Shown: positions 35,451 through 44,319 of the stretch, piece by piece
Layout: every line of letters starts with the position of its first letter
Numbering within the stretch: position 1 is the first letter of the stretch
NCBI RefSeq assembly: GCF_002858865.1
Contig: NZ_PJRR01000008.1
Span: 124,001-188,000 of the forward strand
Length of the DNA stretch: 64,000 nucleotides
From: Caulobacter vibrioides
GTDB taxonomy: Bacteria > Pseudomonadota > Alphaproteobacteria > Caulobacterales > Caulobacteraceae
Reading direction: 5' to 3'
Position numbers and translations under genes: made by a program
The notes under the pieces: model-generated
The model's input: only the letters and a program-made list of their open reading frames with translations
What the model was told of the DNA's origin: nothing
Database searches by the model: none

Positions 35451-36903
35451 CTACACCCTCCAGCGCTTGCAGGGTTTCGGCCACGTCGTCGAACGGATGC
35501 ACGACGCCGGCGACAATCTGGCCCTGTTCGTGGCCCTTGCCGGCGACGACCAGCACATCGCCCTCGCTCATCAGCGCCACGGCGGCGCGGATGGCGGCGC
35601 GGCGGTCGCCGATCTCGCGCGCGCCTGGCGCGGCTTCGAGGATGGCGGCGCGGATCGAGGCGGGATCTTCCGAGCGCGGATTGTCGTCGGTGACGATGGC
35701 GATATCGGCGAGCTTCGCGCCGATCGCGCCCATCAGCGGCCGTTTGCCCCGGTCGCGATCGCCGCCCGCGCCGAACACCGCGATCAGCTTGCCGGCGGTG
35801 TGCGGGCGCAGGGCCTCCAGCACCGTCTGCAGACCATCGGGCGTGTGGGCGTAGTCGACATAGGCTTCGCCGCCCTTGGGGCCGCGCCCCACACGCTGCA
35901 GGCGGCCCGCTGCGCCCTCCAGGGTTTCCAGAGCCTTCAAGACCTTGGCGCTGTCCTCGCCGGCGGCGATGCAGAGCCCCGCCGCGACCAGCACGTTCGA
36001 CGCCTGGAAGGCGCCGGCCAGCGGCAGCTTGAGGTGATGAACCACGCCCTCGGCCTCGACGACCAGGTCCTGGCCGGCGGGCGTGGGCGTACGCGACAGC
36101 AGTCGCAGCCCCTGCCCTTCCTCGCCGACCGAGAACACGCTCTGGCCCGAGGTGACGGCGGCGGCGGCGAAGTCCGGGAAGGCCTCGCTGTCAGCGTTCA
36201 GCACCGCCATCGCTCCCGCAGGGGTAAGCGTGTCGAACAGGCGCAGCTTGGCGGCGCGATAGGCCTCCATCGAGCCGTGATAGTCGAGGTGATCCTGAGT
36301 GAAGTTCGTAAAGCCTGCGGCGCTCAGCTTGACGCCGTCGATGCGACGCTGGTCGACGCCGTGCGAACTGGCCTCCAGCGCCAGATGGGTGACACCCATG
36401 TCGGCGAGGCGCGCGATCATCTCGGCGACGTCGCCGGCGTCGGGCGTGGTCAGGCCCGGCGGGGTCAGTTGCTGGTCCGGCTGGCCGGGCTGGCTGACCA
36501 CCACACCCAGGGTGCCCATGCTGGCGGCCTTGTGGCCCAGCTTGGTGAAGATCTGACGGCAGAAGCCGGCCACCGAGGTCTTGCCGTTGGTGCCGGTGAC
36601 GGCCACGCACATCGCCGGCTGCTTGCCCCAGAAGGCGGCGGCGGCCAGGGCATAGGCGCGGCGGGCGTCCTCCGAGCGGACCACCGGCACGCCCAGCCCT
36701 TCCAGCCCACCTTCCGGCGCCAGGATCGCCGCCGCGCCCTTGGCCACCGCGCCCTCGGCGAAGTCGCGACCGTCGACCTTGGTCCCCGGCAGAGCGGCGA
36801 ACAGCCAGCCGGTCGTGACCTTACGGCTGTCGGCGGTGACACCGGCGATCACCGGATCCGTCGCGAAGGGACGGTTGAACAGGTCGGACAGTCTTTTGGT
36901 CAT
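35443..36903 (-). CDS. murE: UDP-MurNAc-dipeptide--meso-DAP ligase MurE
   Basis: The 486-residue ligase adds the third stem-peptide residue. The substrate signature DDNPRSEDP shows specificity for meso-diaminopimelate rather than lysine. The P-loop is GTNGKTSVAGF, and the SSHGVDQRRIDGV and FTQDHLDYHGSM motifs are intact. The start overlaps the ftsI stop by 4 nt and the end overlaps murF by 8 nt. Confidence 0.98.
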   Translation of the reverse strand: MTKRLSDLFNRPFATDPVIAGVTADSRKVTTGWLFAALPGTKVDGRDFAEGAVAKGAAAILAPEGGLEGLGVPVVRSEDARRAYALAAAAFWGKQPAMCVAVTGTNGKTSVAGFCRQIFTKLGHKAASMGTLGVVVSQPGQPDQQLTPPGLTTPDAGDVAEMIARLADMGVTHLALEASSHGVDQRRIDGVKLSAAGFTNFTQDHLDYHGSMEAYRAAKLRLFDTLTPAGAMAVLNADSEAFPDFAAAAVTSGQSVFSVGEEGQGLRLLSRTPTPAGQDLVVEAEGVVHHLKLPLAGAFQASNVLVAAGLCIAAGEDSAKVLKALETLEGAAGRLQRVGRGPKGGEAYVDYAHTPDGLQTVLEALRPHTAGKLIAVFGAGGDRDRGKRPLMGAIGAKLADIAIVTDDNPRSEDPASIRAAILEAAPGAREIGDRRAAIRAAVALMSEGDVLVVAGKGHEQGQIVAGVVHPFDDVAETLQALEGVDA

Positions 36904-38669
36904 AGGCCCGCCTCCGGCGCGGCGTTCTTGGGCGAGTTGGCGATGGTCACCAGCTCGGTCTTGCGTTTGACGCCGAGGAACGGCGCGATGCGTTCGATGA
37001 CCCGGCCCGCAGCCGGCGCGGCGACCCAGCCGCCGGTCGAGAAACCGAACGAATTGGCGTTGCCCTTCGGCTCGTCCAGCAGGATCAGCACGAAGTAGCG
37101 GTCGGCCTCCAAAGGGCCGTCCGTCGGGAAGGTGGCGGCGAAGGACGAGACCTGACGCTGATGATTGTAGCGCCGGATCGCGGGGTCGTACTTCTCGCCC
37201 GTGCCGGTCTTGCCGCCGACCGAGAGCCCGGGCACGTCGGCCTTGCCGCCGCTGCCGCCCTCACCCGGCACGACATTGGCGCGCATGATCTTGAGCATCT
37301 CGGCCGAGGTGTGCTCGGACAGCACTCGCCTGCCTTCGGGACGCACGCCCGGCGGCAGTTTGCGGATCGTCAGGGGCCGCATCTCGCCACCGTTCAGCAG
37401 GGCGTTCATCGCCTGGGCCAGGGCCAGCGGCGAGATGTTCATGCCATGACCGAACGAGGTCGAGGCCACGGTGTCCTGATCCCACTTGCGCGGGGTCAAG
37501 GGGCGCGCCGACTCCTGCAGCTCGACCTTGGCCGGCTTGGTCAGGCCCAGATTGGTGAAGTACTGACTCAGGCGCTGGCCGCCCACGCGCTCGGCCAGCA
37601 TCGCCGTGCCGATGTTCGACGAGTGCTGGAAGACCTCGACCAGGTTCAGCACGGCCTTGGTGGCGTGATAGTCGTGGATCGTCCGATAGCCCAGCTTGTA
37701 GGGCTCGCGGGCGTCGAAGGTCGAGGCGGCGGTGGCCACGCCCGTGTCGAGACCGATCGCCACGGTGAAGGCCTTGAAGGTCGAGCCCATCTCGTAGACC
37801 GAGGCCGCCGCGCGGTTGAGACGCTGGTCGTCCGTGGCCCCGCCCGCCTTGTTGGCGTCGTAGTCCGGCCAGCTGGCCATGCCCAGGATCTCGCCGGTAT
37901 GGACGTTGGTCACCAGACCCACCGCGCCCTTGGGCGTGAACTCCTCGGCGGCCTTGCGAAGCTCGTCCTCGAGCGCGGCCTGCACACGCACGTCGATCGA
38001 CAGCTGGGTGGGCCCACCCTCGCCGCCGGCGGCCTTGCGGATCGGGTCGTCCAGGGCGCGCTCGGCGCCGGCCAAGCCCTTGCCCCCGCTGTCGACGAAG
38101 CCGATCAGGTGCGCGGCCGTCGGCCCCAGCGGATACATCCGCCGCTCCTGCTCCTCGAACGTCACACCCGGCAGGCCCAGATTGAAGATGGCGTCCTTTT
38201 CGTCCGGCGTCAGACCGCCCAGAACAAAGGCGCGGTGATCGCCGAACACGGCCTTGTCGAGCCGCTTGGCCGGAACCTGCGGCAGCGCCCGGCCCAGGGC
38301 CGCGCGGGTTTCCTTGGCGTCCCAGACCTCGCGCGGATCGACGTAAAGCGCGTAATGCGCCAGATCCACGGCCAGCAGCTTGCCGTTCCGGTCGACGACA
38401 TCGCCCCGCGCGCCTTCGACGCCCTGGGCATAGCCGCCCCCCTGCCCGGCGCGCGAGAACAACGCCGACCAGCCCGCGCCAAGGCTCACCCCGACAAAGC
38501 AGAAGCCGAAAAAGCCCATGACCAGGAAGATGCGGATCCGCGTGTCGTCTTCAGGCCGCGCGGCGGCGCGCGAGCGCTCAAAGGCGTGCTCCAACCGCCA
38601 GACACGCTCCACCACCCAGCGCCAGAGCGGGGAGTGAACGCCGCCGGGACCCAGGTTCGAGAGGCTCAT
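36900..38669 (-). CDS. ftsI: Septal peptidoglycan transpeptidase FtsI (PBP3)
   Basis: This 589-residue class-B penicillin-binding protein crosslinks septal peptidoglycan with FtsW. A cytoplasmic tail (1-45) and one membrane helix (about 46-70) precede the dimerisation (pedestal) domain and the transpeptidase domain with the catalytic tetrad STFK (Ser296-Lys299), SSN (350-352) and KTGT (487-490). It overlaps ftsL and murE by 4 nt each. Confidence 0.98.
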   Translation of the reverse strand: MSLSNLGPGGVHSPLWRWVVERVWRLEHAFERSRAAARPEDDTRIRIFLVMGFFGFCFVGVSLGAGWSALFSRAGQGGGYAQGVEGARGDVVDRNGKLLAVDLAHYALYVDPREVWDAKETRAALGRALPQVPAKRLDKAVFGDHRAFVLGGLTPDEKDAIFNLGLPGVTFEEQERRMYPLGPTAAHLIGFVDSGGKGLAGAERALDDPIRKAAGGEGGPTQLSIDVRVQAALEDELRKAAEEFTPKGAVGLVTNVHTGEILGMASWPDYDANKAGGATDDQRLNRAAASVYEMGSTFKAFTVAIGLDTGVATAASTFDAREPYKLGYRTIHDYHATKAVLNLVEVFQHSSNIGTAMLAERVGGQRLSQYFTNLGLTKPAKVELQESARPLTPRKWDQDTVASTSFGHGMNISPLALAQAMNALLNGGEMRPLTIRKLPPGVRPEGRRVLSEHTSAEMLKIMRANVVPGEGGSGGKADVPGLSVGGKTGTGEKYDPAIRRYNHQRQVSSFAATFPTDGPLEADRYFVLILLDEPKGNANSFGFSTGGWVAAPAAGRVIERIAPFLGVKRKTELVTIANSPKNAAPEAGL

Positions 38670-39109
38670 CGCAACGCCCCCTGGACTTGAGGCGGCGGCG
38701 GCAAGGCGTCATCCGGCAAGACTTCGGGCGCATCGGCGGCCAGCGCCTCAGGCGCAACCGGGGCTGCGGCGATGGGCGTCTTGGGCAGTTCGCGACGACG
38801 CGCCACGTCAATGAGAGCGTCTTCGGTGATCTCGCGATCAGGCGCGATCGGCTTCAGCTGCATCATCCGCGCCAGCTGTTCGATGCGGCGCGGCTGTTCG
38901 AGGTGCGCGACCTCGGCCTCCAGCAGGCGCTTGCGGGCGGCCTCCTCCTCGATCTCCTGTTCGATGCGGGCGATCTCCTGGCGCTCGCGACCGGCGAAGG
39001 TCTTGGCCAGGTAGACGCCCGTGACCAGGCTCAGCAGGATGCACAGACCGACCACCTCGACGACCCGGAAACCCCGGACCCGGCGATTGAAGACGCCAGC
39101 CGCCGTCAC
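38666..39109 (-). CDS. ftsL: Cell-division protein FtsL
   Basis: The small bitopic protein of 147 residues has a short basic cytoplasmic tail ([16 protein letters not shown]), a transmembrane helix (about residues 17-35, [17 protein letters not shown]) and a periplasmic coiled coil ([20 protein letters not shown]). FtsL, with FtsB, activates the FtsW-FtsI pair. The C-terminal tail of about 60 residues is Pro/Ala-rich and poorly conserved. Identification rests on topology and on position between rsmH and ftsI, which is invariant in dcw clusters. Confidence 0.93.
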   Translation of the reverse strand: MTAAGVFNRRVRGFRVVEVVGLCILLSLVTGVYLAKTFAGRERQEIARIEQEIEEEAARKRLLEAEVAHLEQPRRIEQLARMMQLKPIAPDREITEDALIDVARRRELPKTPIAAAPVAPEALAADAPEVLPDDALPPPPQVQGALR

Positions 39110-40041
39110 GCCGAAGCCTCCCAGACCGGAGCGTCGGTGCGGACGGCCGCGCGCAGCTTCGAGGAGCGCGCGCGCGGATTGACGGCCAGCTCGGCTTCGC
39201 TCGGCGCAATGGCCTTGTTGGAGATCAGCTGAAAGCTGGGCGCGGCGCCCGCTGCCACGGGCGGCGCGTGGCGCGATCCGCCCGGCGTCTTGCCCGCCCG
39301 CTCGGCCAGGAAGGCCTTGACGATGCGATCTTCGAGCGAATGGAACGTGACGACCACCAGGCGACCGCCCGGCTTCAGCACACGCTCAGCGGCGGCGAGT
39401 CCGGCCTCCAGTTCGCCGAGCTCGTCGTTCACTGCGATCCGCAAGCCCTGGAACGAGCGCGTGGCCGGATGGACCTTGGCGCCCTTGCGCCCGCCGACGG
39501 CGCGCTCGATCACCTCGGCCAGGTCCAGGGTGCGCTCGAACGGACGCTCCTCGCGGCGACGGAGGATGAAGCTGGCGATGCGGCGCGAGGCGTGCTCCTC
39601 GCCATAGACATAGAGGATCTTGGCCAGCTCGGCGTGATCCAGGGTGTTGACCAGATCAGCGGCGGTCGGACCCGTATCGCCCATCCGCATGTCCAGCGGC
39701 CCGTCGCGCATGAACGAAAAGCCGCGCTCGGCCTGGTCCAGCTGCATGGACGAGACGCCCAGATCCAGCATCACGCCCTCGACGCTCTCTGGCCCAAGCT
39801 CGTCGAGCATTTCGGAAAATCGGGCCTGCACCAGGCGGAAGCGGTCGGCCGGCAAGTTCGCGGCGAACTGGCGGACGGTCGGGTCACGATCGAAGGCCAC
39901 GACAGAGGCGCCGGTCGGCAGCACCGCGCGGGTGTAGCCGCCCGCGCCGAAGGTGCCGTCGACGACGACGTCACCGGGCTTGGCGTCCAGCGCCTCGACC
40001 ACCTCGTCGAGCAGGACCGAGATGTGCGGCGCGGCGCTCAC
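39106..40041 (-). CDS. rsmH: 16S rRNA (cytosine-N4) methyltransferase RsmH (MraW)
   Basis: The 311-residue SAM-dependent enzyme methylates C1402 of 16S rRNA. The N-terminus [13 protein letters not shown], the SAM loop [40 protein letters not shown] and the C-terminal [13 protein letters not shown] are all diagnostic. It overlaps mraZ and ftsL by 4 nt, as is usual at the head of dcw operons. Confidence 0.98.
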   Translation of the reverse strand: MSAAPHISVLLDEVVEALDAKPGDVVVDGTFGAGGYTRAVLPTGASVVAFDRDPTVRQFAANLPADRFRLVQARFSEMLDELGPESVEGVMLDLGVSSMQLDQAERGFSFMRDGPLDMRMGDTGPTAADLVNTLDHAELAKILYVYGEEHASRRIASFILRRREERPFERTLDLAEVIERAVGGRKGAKVHPATRSFQGLRIAVNDELGELEAGLAAAERVLKPGGRLVVVTFHSLEDRIVKAFLAERAGKTPGGSRHAPPVAAGAAPSFQLISNKAIAPSEAELAVNPRARSSKLRAAVRTDAPVWEASA

Positions 40042-40508
40042 GCCGCCCCGCCCGCGAACTTGGCCGCGCGCTGCTGGGCGCGCAGGGCCGCCAGACCTTC
40101 CCGCGCCAGATCACGCTGCTGCGCGCGATGGGCCTGGAAGGCCTCGCGCGACCAGATCTGAAAACGCTCACCCATCCCGACGACGGCCACCGAATCCGTA
40201 AGGCCGAACATGTCGCACAGTTGGTCGGGCAGCGTAATGCGACCAGCTGTATCAAAGGTCAGCTTGGCCATGCCGCCCAGGATGCTGGTCTCCAGCGCCG
40301 TGCGGGTGCGATCGCCGAACGGCATCTCCTCGATCACCGCCTGATAGCGATCAAACAGCGCCTTGCCGCCCGCCTCCAGGCAGTCGGCTTCGATCGAGGG
40401 GAAGCAGAAGATGCCGTCGAAGGGGCCCGAGACGGCCGCGCGGAATTCCTGCGGCACGACGATGCGCCGCTTGCTGTCGAGCTGTTTCTCGAACGTCGAG
40501 AGAAACAC
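40038..40508 (-). CDS. mraZ: Transcriptional regulator MraZ
   Basis: MraZ is the first gene of the dcw operon and in E. coli represses it by binding direct TGGG repeats. The 156-residue protein has two AbrB-like MraZ domains, [22 protein letters not shown] at the N-terminus (split across the motif) and [16 protein letters not shown] in the second half with the DTAGR signature. It begins with a GTG at 40506-40508, matching the family N-terminus MFLST. A matching triple repeat lies 65-89 nt upstream, consistent with autoregulation. Confidence 0.97.
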   Translation of the reverse strand: MFLSTFEKQLDSKRRIVVPQEFRAAVSGPFDGIFCFPSIEADCLEAGGKALFDRYQAVIEEMPFGDRTRTALETSILGGMAKLTFDTAGRITLPDQLCDMFGLTDSVAVVGMGERFQIWSREAFQAHRAQQRDLAREGLAALRAQQRAAKFAGGAA

Positions 40509-40572
40509 TGAAGCTTAAACCCCGCCAAACCCGCGCCGGTCAGCGAGCCACCACTCTCGCCCCGACGAGAAT

Positions 40573-40597
40573 TGGGTTAACATGGGATGAACTGGGA
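40573..40597 (+). promoter_or_regulatory. MraZ box: three TGGG repeats with 10-bp period
   Basis: TGGGT at 40573, TGGGA at 40583 and TGGGA at 40593 are each separated by exactly 5 nt. This is the published E. coli MraZ-binding pattern (TGGGN-N5 repeated three times). They read on the strand opposite to the operon and sit upstream of the mraZ start. Confidence 0.8.
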
Positions 40598-40747
40598 TAC
40601 AATGACACCAGGGGCCATTTCATCGGGATTTCAAAGATGTCACACCCCTTGCTCACGGCGCGCGAAAGTTAATCCACAGAACATACACAGAACTCGTGAG
40701 TGAACGGGGCGCGCGGTGTCAGTTGAGCCCGTGGCTGGCGCAGGGAA

Positions 40748-40864
40748 AATCCTCTCCCCGTGGGAGAGGTGTCGGCGAAGCCGACAGAGAGGGGATAGGC
40801 GGGCGCGCGAAGCCCTTCCCCCTCCGGTCGCTTCGCGACCACCTCCCCCGCTGGGGGGAGGATT
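40748..40864. repeat. Palindromic intergenic repeat, family B, copy 2
   Basis: AATCCTCTCCCCGTGGGAGAGG at the left is answered by CTCCCCC and GGGGAGGATT at the right, with CTTCCCCCTCCGGTCGCTTCG in between (given in parts). It is closely similar to copy 1 at 15839-15952. It lies between the mraZ promoter region and the 3' end of rnpB and may terminate rnpB transcription. No gene is seen in 40598-40747. Confidence 0.75.
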
Positions 40865-40869
40865 TAGAC

Positions 40870-41252
40870 GGACCAGATGATCTGTAAGCCGGGTTCTGTT
40901 CCGCCCCCGAAAGGACGGCGACGATCATTCCTCTAGGCCGGCCATTGCTGGACGGCTCTCGCGACCTACCCGGATCCTCTCAGCCAGTGACGGCCTAGTC
41001 GACGCGAGGCCGACGCGGGATCCCTATTCGGTCTTGCTCCAGGCGGGGCTTGCCATGCCGTCCCTGTCACCAGGTCCGCGGTGGGCTTTTACCCCACCCT
41101 TTCACCCTTCCCGCCCCGTAGGGAGGAGGTTTGCTTTCTGTGGCGCTATCCCTGGGATCGCTCCCGGTGGGCGTTACCCACCGCCTTGTCACCGTGGAGC
41201 CCGGACTTTCCTCGGCGTCCGAAGACGACGCGACCGCCCGATCATCTGGTCC
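40870..41252 (-). ncRNA. rnpB: RNase P RNA component
   Basis: Read on the minus strand, this is a class-A bacterial RNase P RNA that, with RnpA, trims tRNA 5' ends. The ends pair as helix P1 (GGACCAGATGAT with ATCATCTGGTCC). Conserved core segments are visible: GAGGAAAGTCCGGGCTCC near the 5' end, the GATAGCGCCACAGAAA segment, ACCGCGGACCTGGTGACAGG, and near the 3' end the universal AGAACCCGGCTTACAGA. Length is about 383 nt. The ends are approximate to a few bases. Confidence 0.96.
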
Positions 41253-41259
41253 GGGACGG

Positions 41260-41288
41260 TGTTTGACCGGGGATCGGGCGCAGGTCAA
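41260..41288 (-). promoter_or_regulatory. Probable sigma-70-type promoter of rnpB
   Basis: On the minus strand TTGACC (41283-41288) is a good -35 element. Seventeen bases later CAAACA (41260-41265) could be a -10, placing transcription start close to the mapped 5' end of rnpB. Confidence 0.5.
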
Positions 41289-41331
41289 TGTTTCATCCGT
41301 CCTCCCCGGACAAGTGGCGGCGAAGCGCCCT

Positions 41332-42252
41332 TCACCGGAGCCTTTCGCGCTCCAAGCGCCGCAAGCGCGGGAGGTCGGACCGCATTTCCTGGATCAGCCA
41401 AAGCATGAAGGCCTGCACCGTGGCGCTGGCGCGATCTTCCTTGCGGCAAACGACAAAATAGCCCCCCGCATCGACCGGGGGATGCTTCAGGGGCGCGACC
41501 AGCTGATTGGCGTTCGGCGCATCGAGCACCAGCGGCAACAGCCCCAGAAGCACGCCGCGCCCTTGGGCTGCGGCGTCAATCGCAGACGGGACATTGTCGA
41601 AGGTCAGCGTGCGCCCAGGCTTCAGGCCCTTGCAACCGACCGCTTCGAACCATTCAGGCCAGCCGGCTCGGCCGACGCTGAGGTCGATCACGTTGGCGCC
41701 GGCCAGATCCGCCGGCGCGCGCACGGCCTGCGCCACCTCGGGCGTGCACAGCGGCGTGGCGCGCAGATCCAGCAGCTTGCGCCCGAACAGGCCCGGGGTG
41801 ACGGCCGCGACATTGCGGATGGCGACATCGGCCTCGCCCTTCTCCAGGTCCACCACTCGCGCGTCGGTGTCGATCGACAGGGAAAGGTCCGGGTGCAGCG
41901 CTTCGAAGCGCGCCAAGCGGGGCACGAGCCAGACATTGGTGAACAGCGGCAGCGCCGCGATGCGCAGCCTTGTCGAGACGGACTGTCGTTTGGCCTGGCT
42001 AAGCGCCGTGTCGATGTCGAAGAAGGCTTGAGACAGTCGCGCGCTCAGGGTCTCGCCCAGCGGGGTCAGGCGCACTTGCCGGACCTGGCGAACGAACAGG
42101 GGCGCGCCGACCCAAGCCTCGACGGCCCGCACCTGGTGGCTGACCGCCGAGGGCGTCAGACCCAGCTCCAGGCCCGCATCCCGAAAACTCTGCCGCCGCG
42201 CCGCTGCGGCGAAGGTGCGTAGGGCGGCGAAACTGGGGGCGTCGCGCTTCAT
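41332..42252 (-). CDS. LysR-family regulator, GcvA-like
   Basis: The 306-residue regulator has a GcvA-type N-terminus (SFAALRTFAAAARRQSFRDAG, then LTPSAVSHQVRAVEAWVG as the helix-turn-helix) and a LysR substrate domain containing PLFTNVWLVPRLARFEALHPD and IDTDARVVDLEKGEADVAIR. GcvA-like proteins are a very large group with varied targets. It diverges from the DUF4267/hydrolase pair across an 87-bp gap with a T-N11-A dyad starting 4 nt before its own start codon, so it probably controls itself and that pair. Confidence 0.92.
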   Translation of the reverse strand: MKRDAPSFAALRTFAAAARRQSFRDAGLELGLTPSAVSHQVRAVEAWVGAPLFVRQVRQVRLTPLGETLSARLSQAFFDIDTALSQAKRQSVSTRLRIAALPLFTNVWLVPRLARFEALHPDLSLSIDTDARVVDLEKGEADVAIRNVAAVTPGLFGRKLLDLRATPLCTPEVAQAVRAPADLAGANVIDLSVGRAGWPEWFEAVGCKGLKPGRTLTFDNVPSAIDAAAQGRGVLLGLLPLVLDAPNANQLVAPLKHPPVDAGGYFVVCRKEDRASATVQAFMLWLIQEMRSDLPRLRRLERERLR

Positions 42253-42255
42253 AGA

Positions 42256-42268
42256 TGAAACTCATTCA
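42256..42268. promoter_or_regulatory. Candidate LysR box between LysR and DUF4267 genes
   Basis: TGAA-ACTCA-TTCA is an inverted repeat with the T-N11-A spacing. Occupancy would cover the LysR translation start and the promoter region of the divergent pair. Confidence 0.5.
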
Positions 42269-42339
42269 CCTATCCGCCCTCAAACTCAAGCGTCCAGGCT
42301 TGGGTCGGCCAGCTAGTCTCCTCGTCCAGAGGAGACATC

Positions 42340-42765
42340 ATGACCTTACCACCACCCCCGCCCAGTCGACCCGTACTGCGGACATTCGGCTTTTGGCTGT
42401 CGGTTCCGCTGGCGCTTCTGCAAGCCGTGAACGTGGCGCGCGCGCTGTCCGATCCGACGGGCTTCGCCACCTATTATGGCGTGCCGGTCGACGGCGCGGA
42501 CGCCATCGCCTGGGTGCAGGTCTACGCCCTGCGGACCGCCTTCGTGGCGGCGCTGGTGGCGATCTTCCTGGTCCGGCGAGATCTTCGTGCGCTCTTTTGG
42601 ATCGCGATTGCGGCGCTCATCCTGCCCTTGGGCGATGCGTGGCTGACCCATCAGGCCGGCGCAGCGTTCTCTATCGTGGCGCGCCATCTGGCGACGGCGG
42701 GATACTTGGCCCTGACGTGCTTTGCGCTGTTCGTCGCCCATCGCAACGCGACGCGCGCCGCATGA
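42340..42765 (+). CDS. DUF4267 small membrane protein
   Basis: The 141-residue inner-membrane protein has four hydrophobic segments (around residues 17-36, 60-78, 82-100 and 112-133) and the DUF4267 pattern: ARALSDPTGFATYYGVPV in the first loop, then WVQVYALRTAFVAALVAI and LGDAWLTHQAGA. Function is unknown in the family. Its stop overlaps the start of the hydrolase gene by 4 nt (ATGA). A GAGGAGA ribosome-binding site precedes the ATG. Confidence 0.87.
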   Translation: MTLPPPPPSRPVLRTFGFWLSVPLALLQAVNVARALSDPTGFATYYGVPVDGADAIAWVQVYALRTAFVAALVAIFLVRRDLRALFWIAIAALILPLGDAWLTHQAGAAFSIVARHLATAGYLALTCFALFVAHRNATRAA

Positions 42766-43682
42766 CCGGGAAGCTCAATCGCCTGGCCACGCGCCTGGAC
42801 ACGGCGGGCGCCGTCGGGCGCATGCGCCGGCATCGTGAAGGCTGGCCGGCTCGCGCCTCCGAAGGGGTCGCCTTCTTCCAATCGCCCAAGGTGCAGTATC
42901 GCTATCGCGAAGCCGGAACGGGTCCGACGATCGTCTTCAGCGTCGATCCGCCGATGACGCTTGAAGTCTATGACGCCCTGATCGCGACGTTCGCGCCGCG
43001 CTTTCGCGTGATCGCCTTCGAGCTGCCGGCAATGGGCTTCTCGGCGGCCGCCGAGGACTATCGCTTCGGGTTTCGCGAAACCCATGACGACCTGGCGATC
43101 TTCCTGAGGGCTGTCGCAGGCCCCCGCGCCATCCTGGCGTTCTCCTGCGTCGCCGGTCATGCCGCTGTCGATATCGCCGCGCGCCATCCCGACCTCGTTT
43201 CCTGCCTGACCTTGCTGCAGGCCGGCGATGTCGCCGCTTTCACGGTCTGGAAGGCCGCCCGCGATCCCAAGGGCGTCCTGGCGACGCCGATCCTGGGCCA
43301 TGTCGCGATGCGCCGCATGGCGCCCAAACGCATGCCGGCCTGGTACGCGCTCTCGGTGGGCAAGGCGGATATGATCAGCGAGCTGTGCCGGTGCGCCGAG
43401 CGCTCGTTCCAGCACGGCGCCCAATGGTCGCTCGCCAGCGCCTACCAGTGCTACATGGATCCCGCCGTCGAACTGCCGCGGCCCAACCAGCCCCTGCTTT
43501 CGATCTGGGGCGGCGCTGATTTCTCCCACCCCGCCGGCAATGAGCATTCCATCCGGAGGCTTCGTCCGGATGCGGTCTGCGTGACGTTTGACGATCTGGG
43601 TCACACGCCCGAGCTTGAAGATCCGATACGGGTCTTCGACGCCATTGTTCGCTTTTGTGAGGCGCCCCAGACCCGTCCATGA
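42762..43682 (+). CDS. Alpha/beta hydrolase with Cys at the nucleophile position
   Basis: The product is about 306 residues. It has an alpha/beta-hydrolase layout: GTGPTIVFSVDPPM before the first helix, FELPAMGFSAAAEDYRFG, an elbow AFSCVAGHAAVDIA, the acid-region LLSIWGGADFSH, and a C-terminal His in DDLGHTPELEDP. At the elbow the canonical GxSxG is replaced by FxCxAG-like sequence, so the enzyme may use Cys or may be non-hydrolytic. The frame is open far upstream, but the ATG overlapping the DUF4267 stop fits translational coupling. The two probably act together under the divergent LysR. Confidence 0.85.
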   Translation: MTGKLNRLATRLDTAGAVGRMRRHREGWPARASEGVAFFQSPKVQYRYREAGTGPTIVFSVDPPMTLEVYDALIATFAPRFRVIAFELPAMGFSAAAEDYRFGFRETHDDLAIFLRAVAGPRAILAFSCVAGHAAVDIAARHPDLVSCLTLLQAGDVAAFTVWKAARDPKGVLATPILGHVAMRRMAPKRMPAWYALSVGKADMISELCRCAERSFQHGAQWSLASAYQCYMDPAVELPRPNQPLLSIWGGADFSHPAGNEHSIRRLRPDAVCVTFDDLGHTPELEDPIRVFDAIVRFCEAPQTRP

Positions 43683-43707
43683 GGCGAGAGACGCTGGGCG
43701 CTGCGCC

Positions 43708-44319
43708 TCAGCGCTCCACCCCGACCTCGCGCATCAGCCCCGCGATCGGATGCTCGCCCAGCCCCTTGGCCGCGCCCAGGCGATCGCTGTCGGCCTTGTT
43801 CTGCGAGAGCTTGAAGGTCCCCTGCAGGCGCTCGACGAACAGGCGTCCGCCCTGGATACCGCGCAGCAGGGCCTCGAACTTGCCGGGCTTCATCTTGTGG
43901 CGGGTCCAGGGGGCCTTGGGTGCAAGACGAGCCTCCTCCTGGGCCGACAGGTCGTCGAGCAGCGCGATCAGCTCGGCCTCGTTCAGCGGCGCCACCGAGC
44001 CCTCGGCCTCGACGGAGAGATAGTTCCAGGTCGGCACCTGATCAGGGCTCTCGTACCAGTCGGGGCTGACATAGGCGTCGGGGCCGGTCGCCAGGGCGAT
44101 GGCCGGAAAGCCTTGCGTCAGGTACGGCGTCAGGACGTTGCCGCGCGACAGGTGGAAGTCGAGCGCGATCTCGCCGTCCAGCTCGCGGATCACGATCGGC
44201 GATTGGGCCACGAACGGCCGGCCGCCCACGGAGGCGGCGATGGTCACGAACGGATGGGCCCGCAGGAAATCGAGCAGGACCGCGCGGTCCTCGACGCGGA
44301 AAGCCGGGGCCGGATGCAT
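43708..44319 (-). CDS. PaiB-family FMN-binding protein
   Basis: The 203-residue protein matches the PaiB/FMN-binding negative regulator family. It shows MHPAPAFRVEDRAVLLDFLRAHPF at the N-terminus (quoted in part), the split-barrel region PIVIRELDGEIALDFHLSRGN, the TWNYLSVEAEG motif and the C-terminal MKPGKFEALLRGIQGG. Bacillus PaiB affects sporulation and protease genes; elsewhere the role is unclear, perhaps a flavin-linked oxidoreductase. Its ATG overlaps the stop of the amidase gene by one base. Confidence 0.92.
   Translation of the reverse strand: MHPAPAFRVEDRAVLLDFLRAHPFVTIAASVGGRPFVAQSPIVIRELDGEIALDFHLSRGNVLTPYLTQGFPAIALATGPDAYVSPDWYESPDQVPTWNYLSVEAEGSVAPLNEAELIALLDDLSAQEEARLAPKAPWTRHKMKPGKFEALLRGIQGGRLFVERLQGTFKLSQNKADSDRLGAAKGLGEHPIAGLMREVGVER

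Noticed and set aside
40598..40747. Second CtrA box near mraZ
   Set aside because: Single TTAA half-sites occur (GTTAAC and TTAATC), but none has a partner at 7-nt spacing.
42255..42761. Upstream extension of the Cys-elbow hydrolase frame
   Set aside because: It lies out of frame over the DUF4267 gene; the ATGA overlap at 42762 gives a better start.
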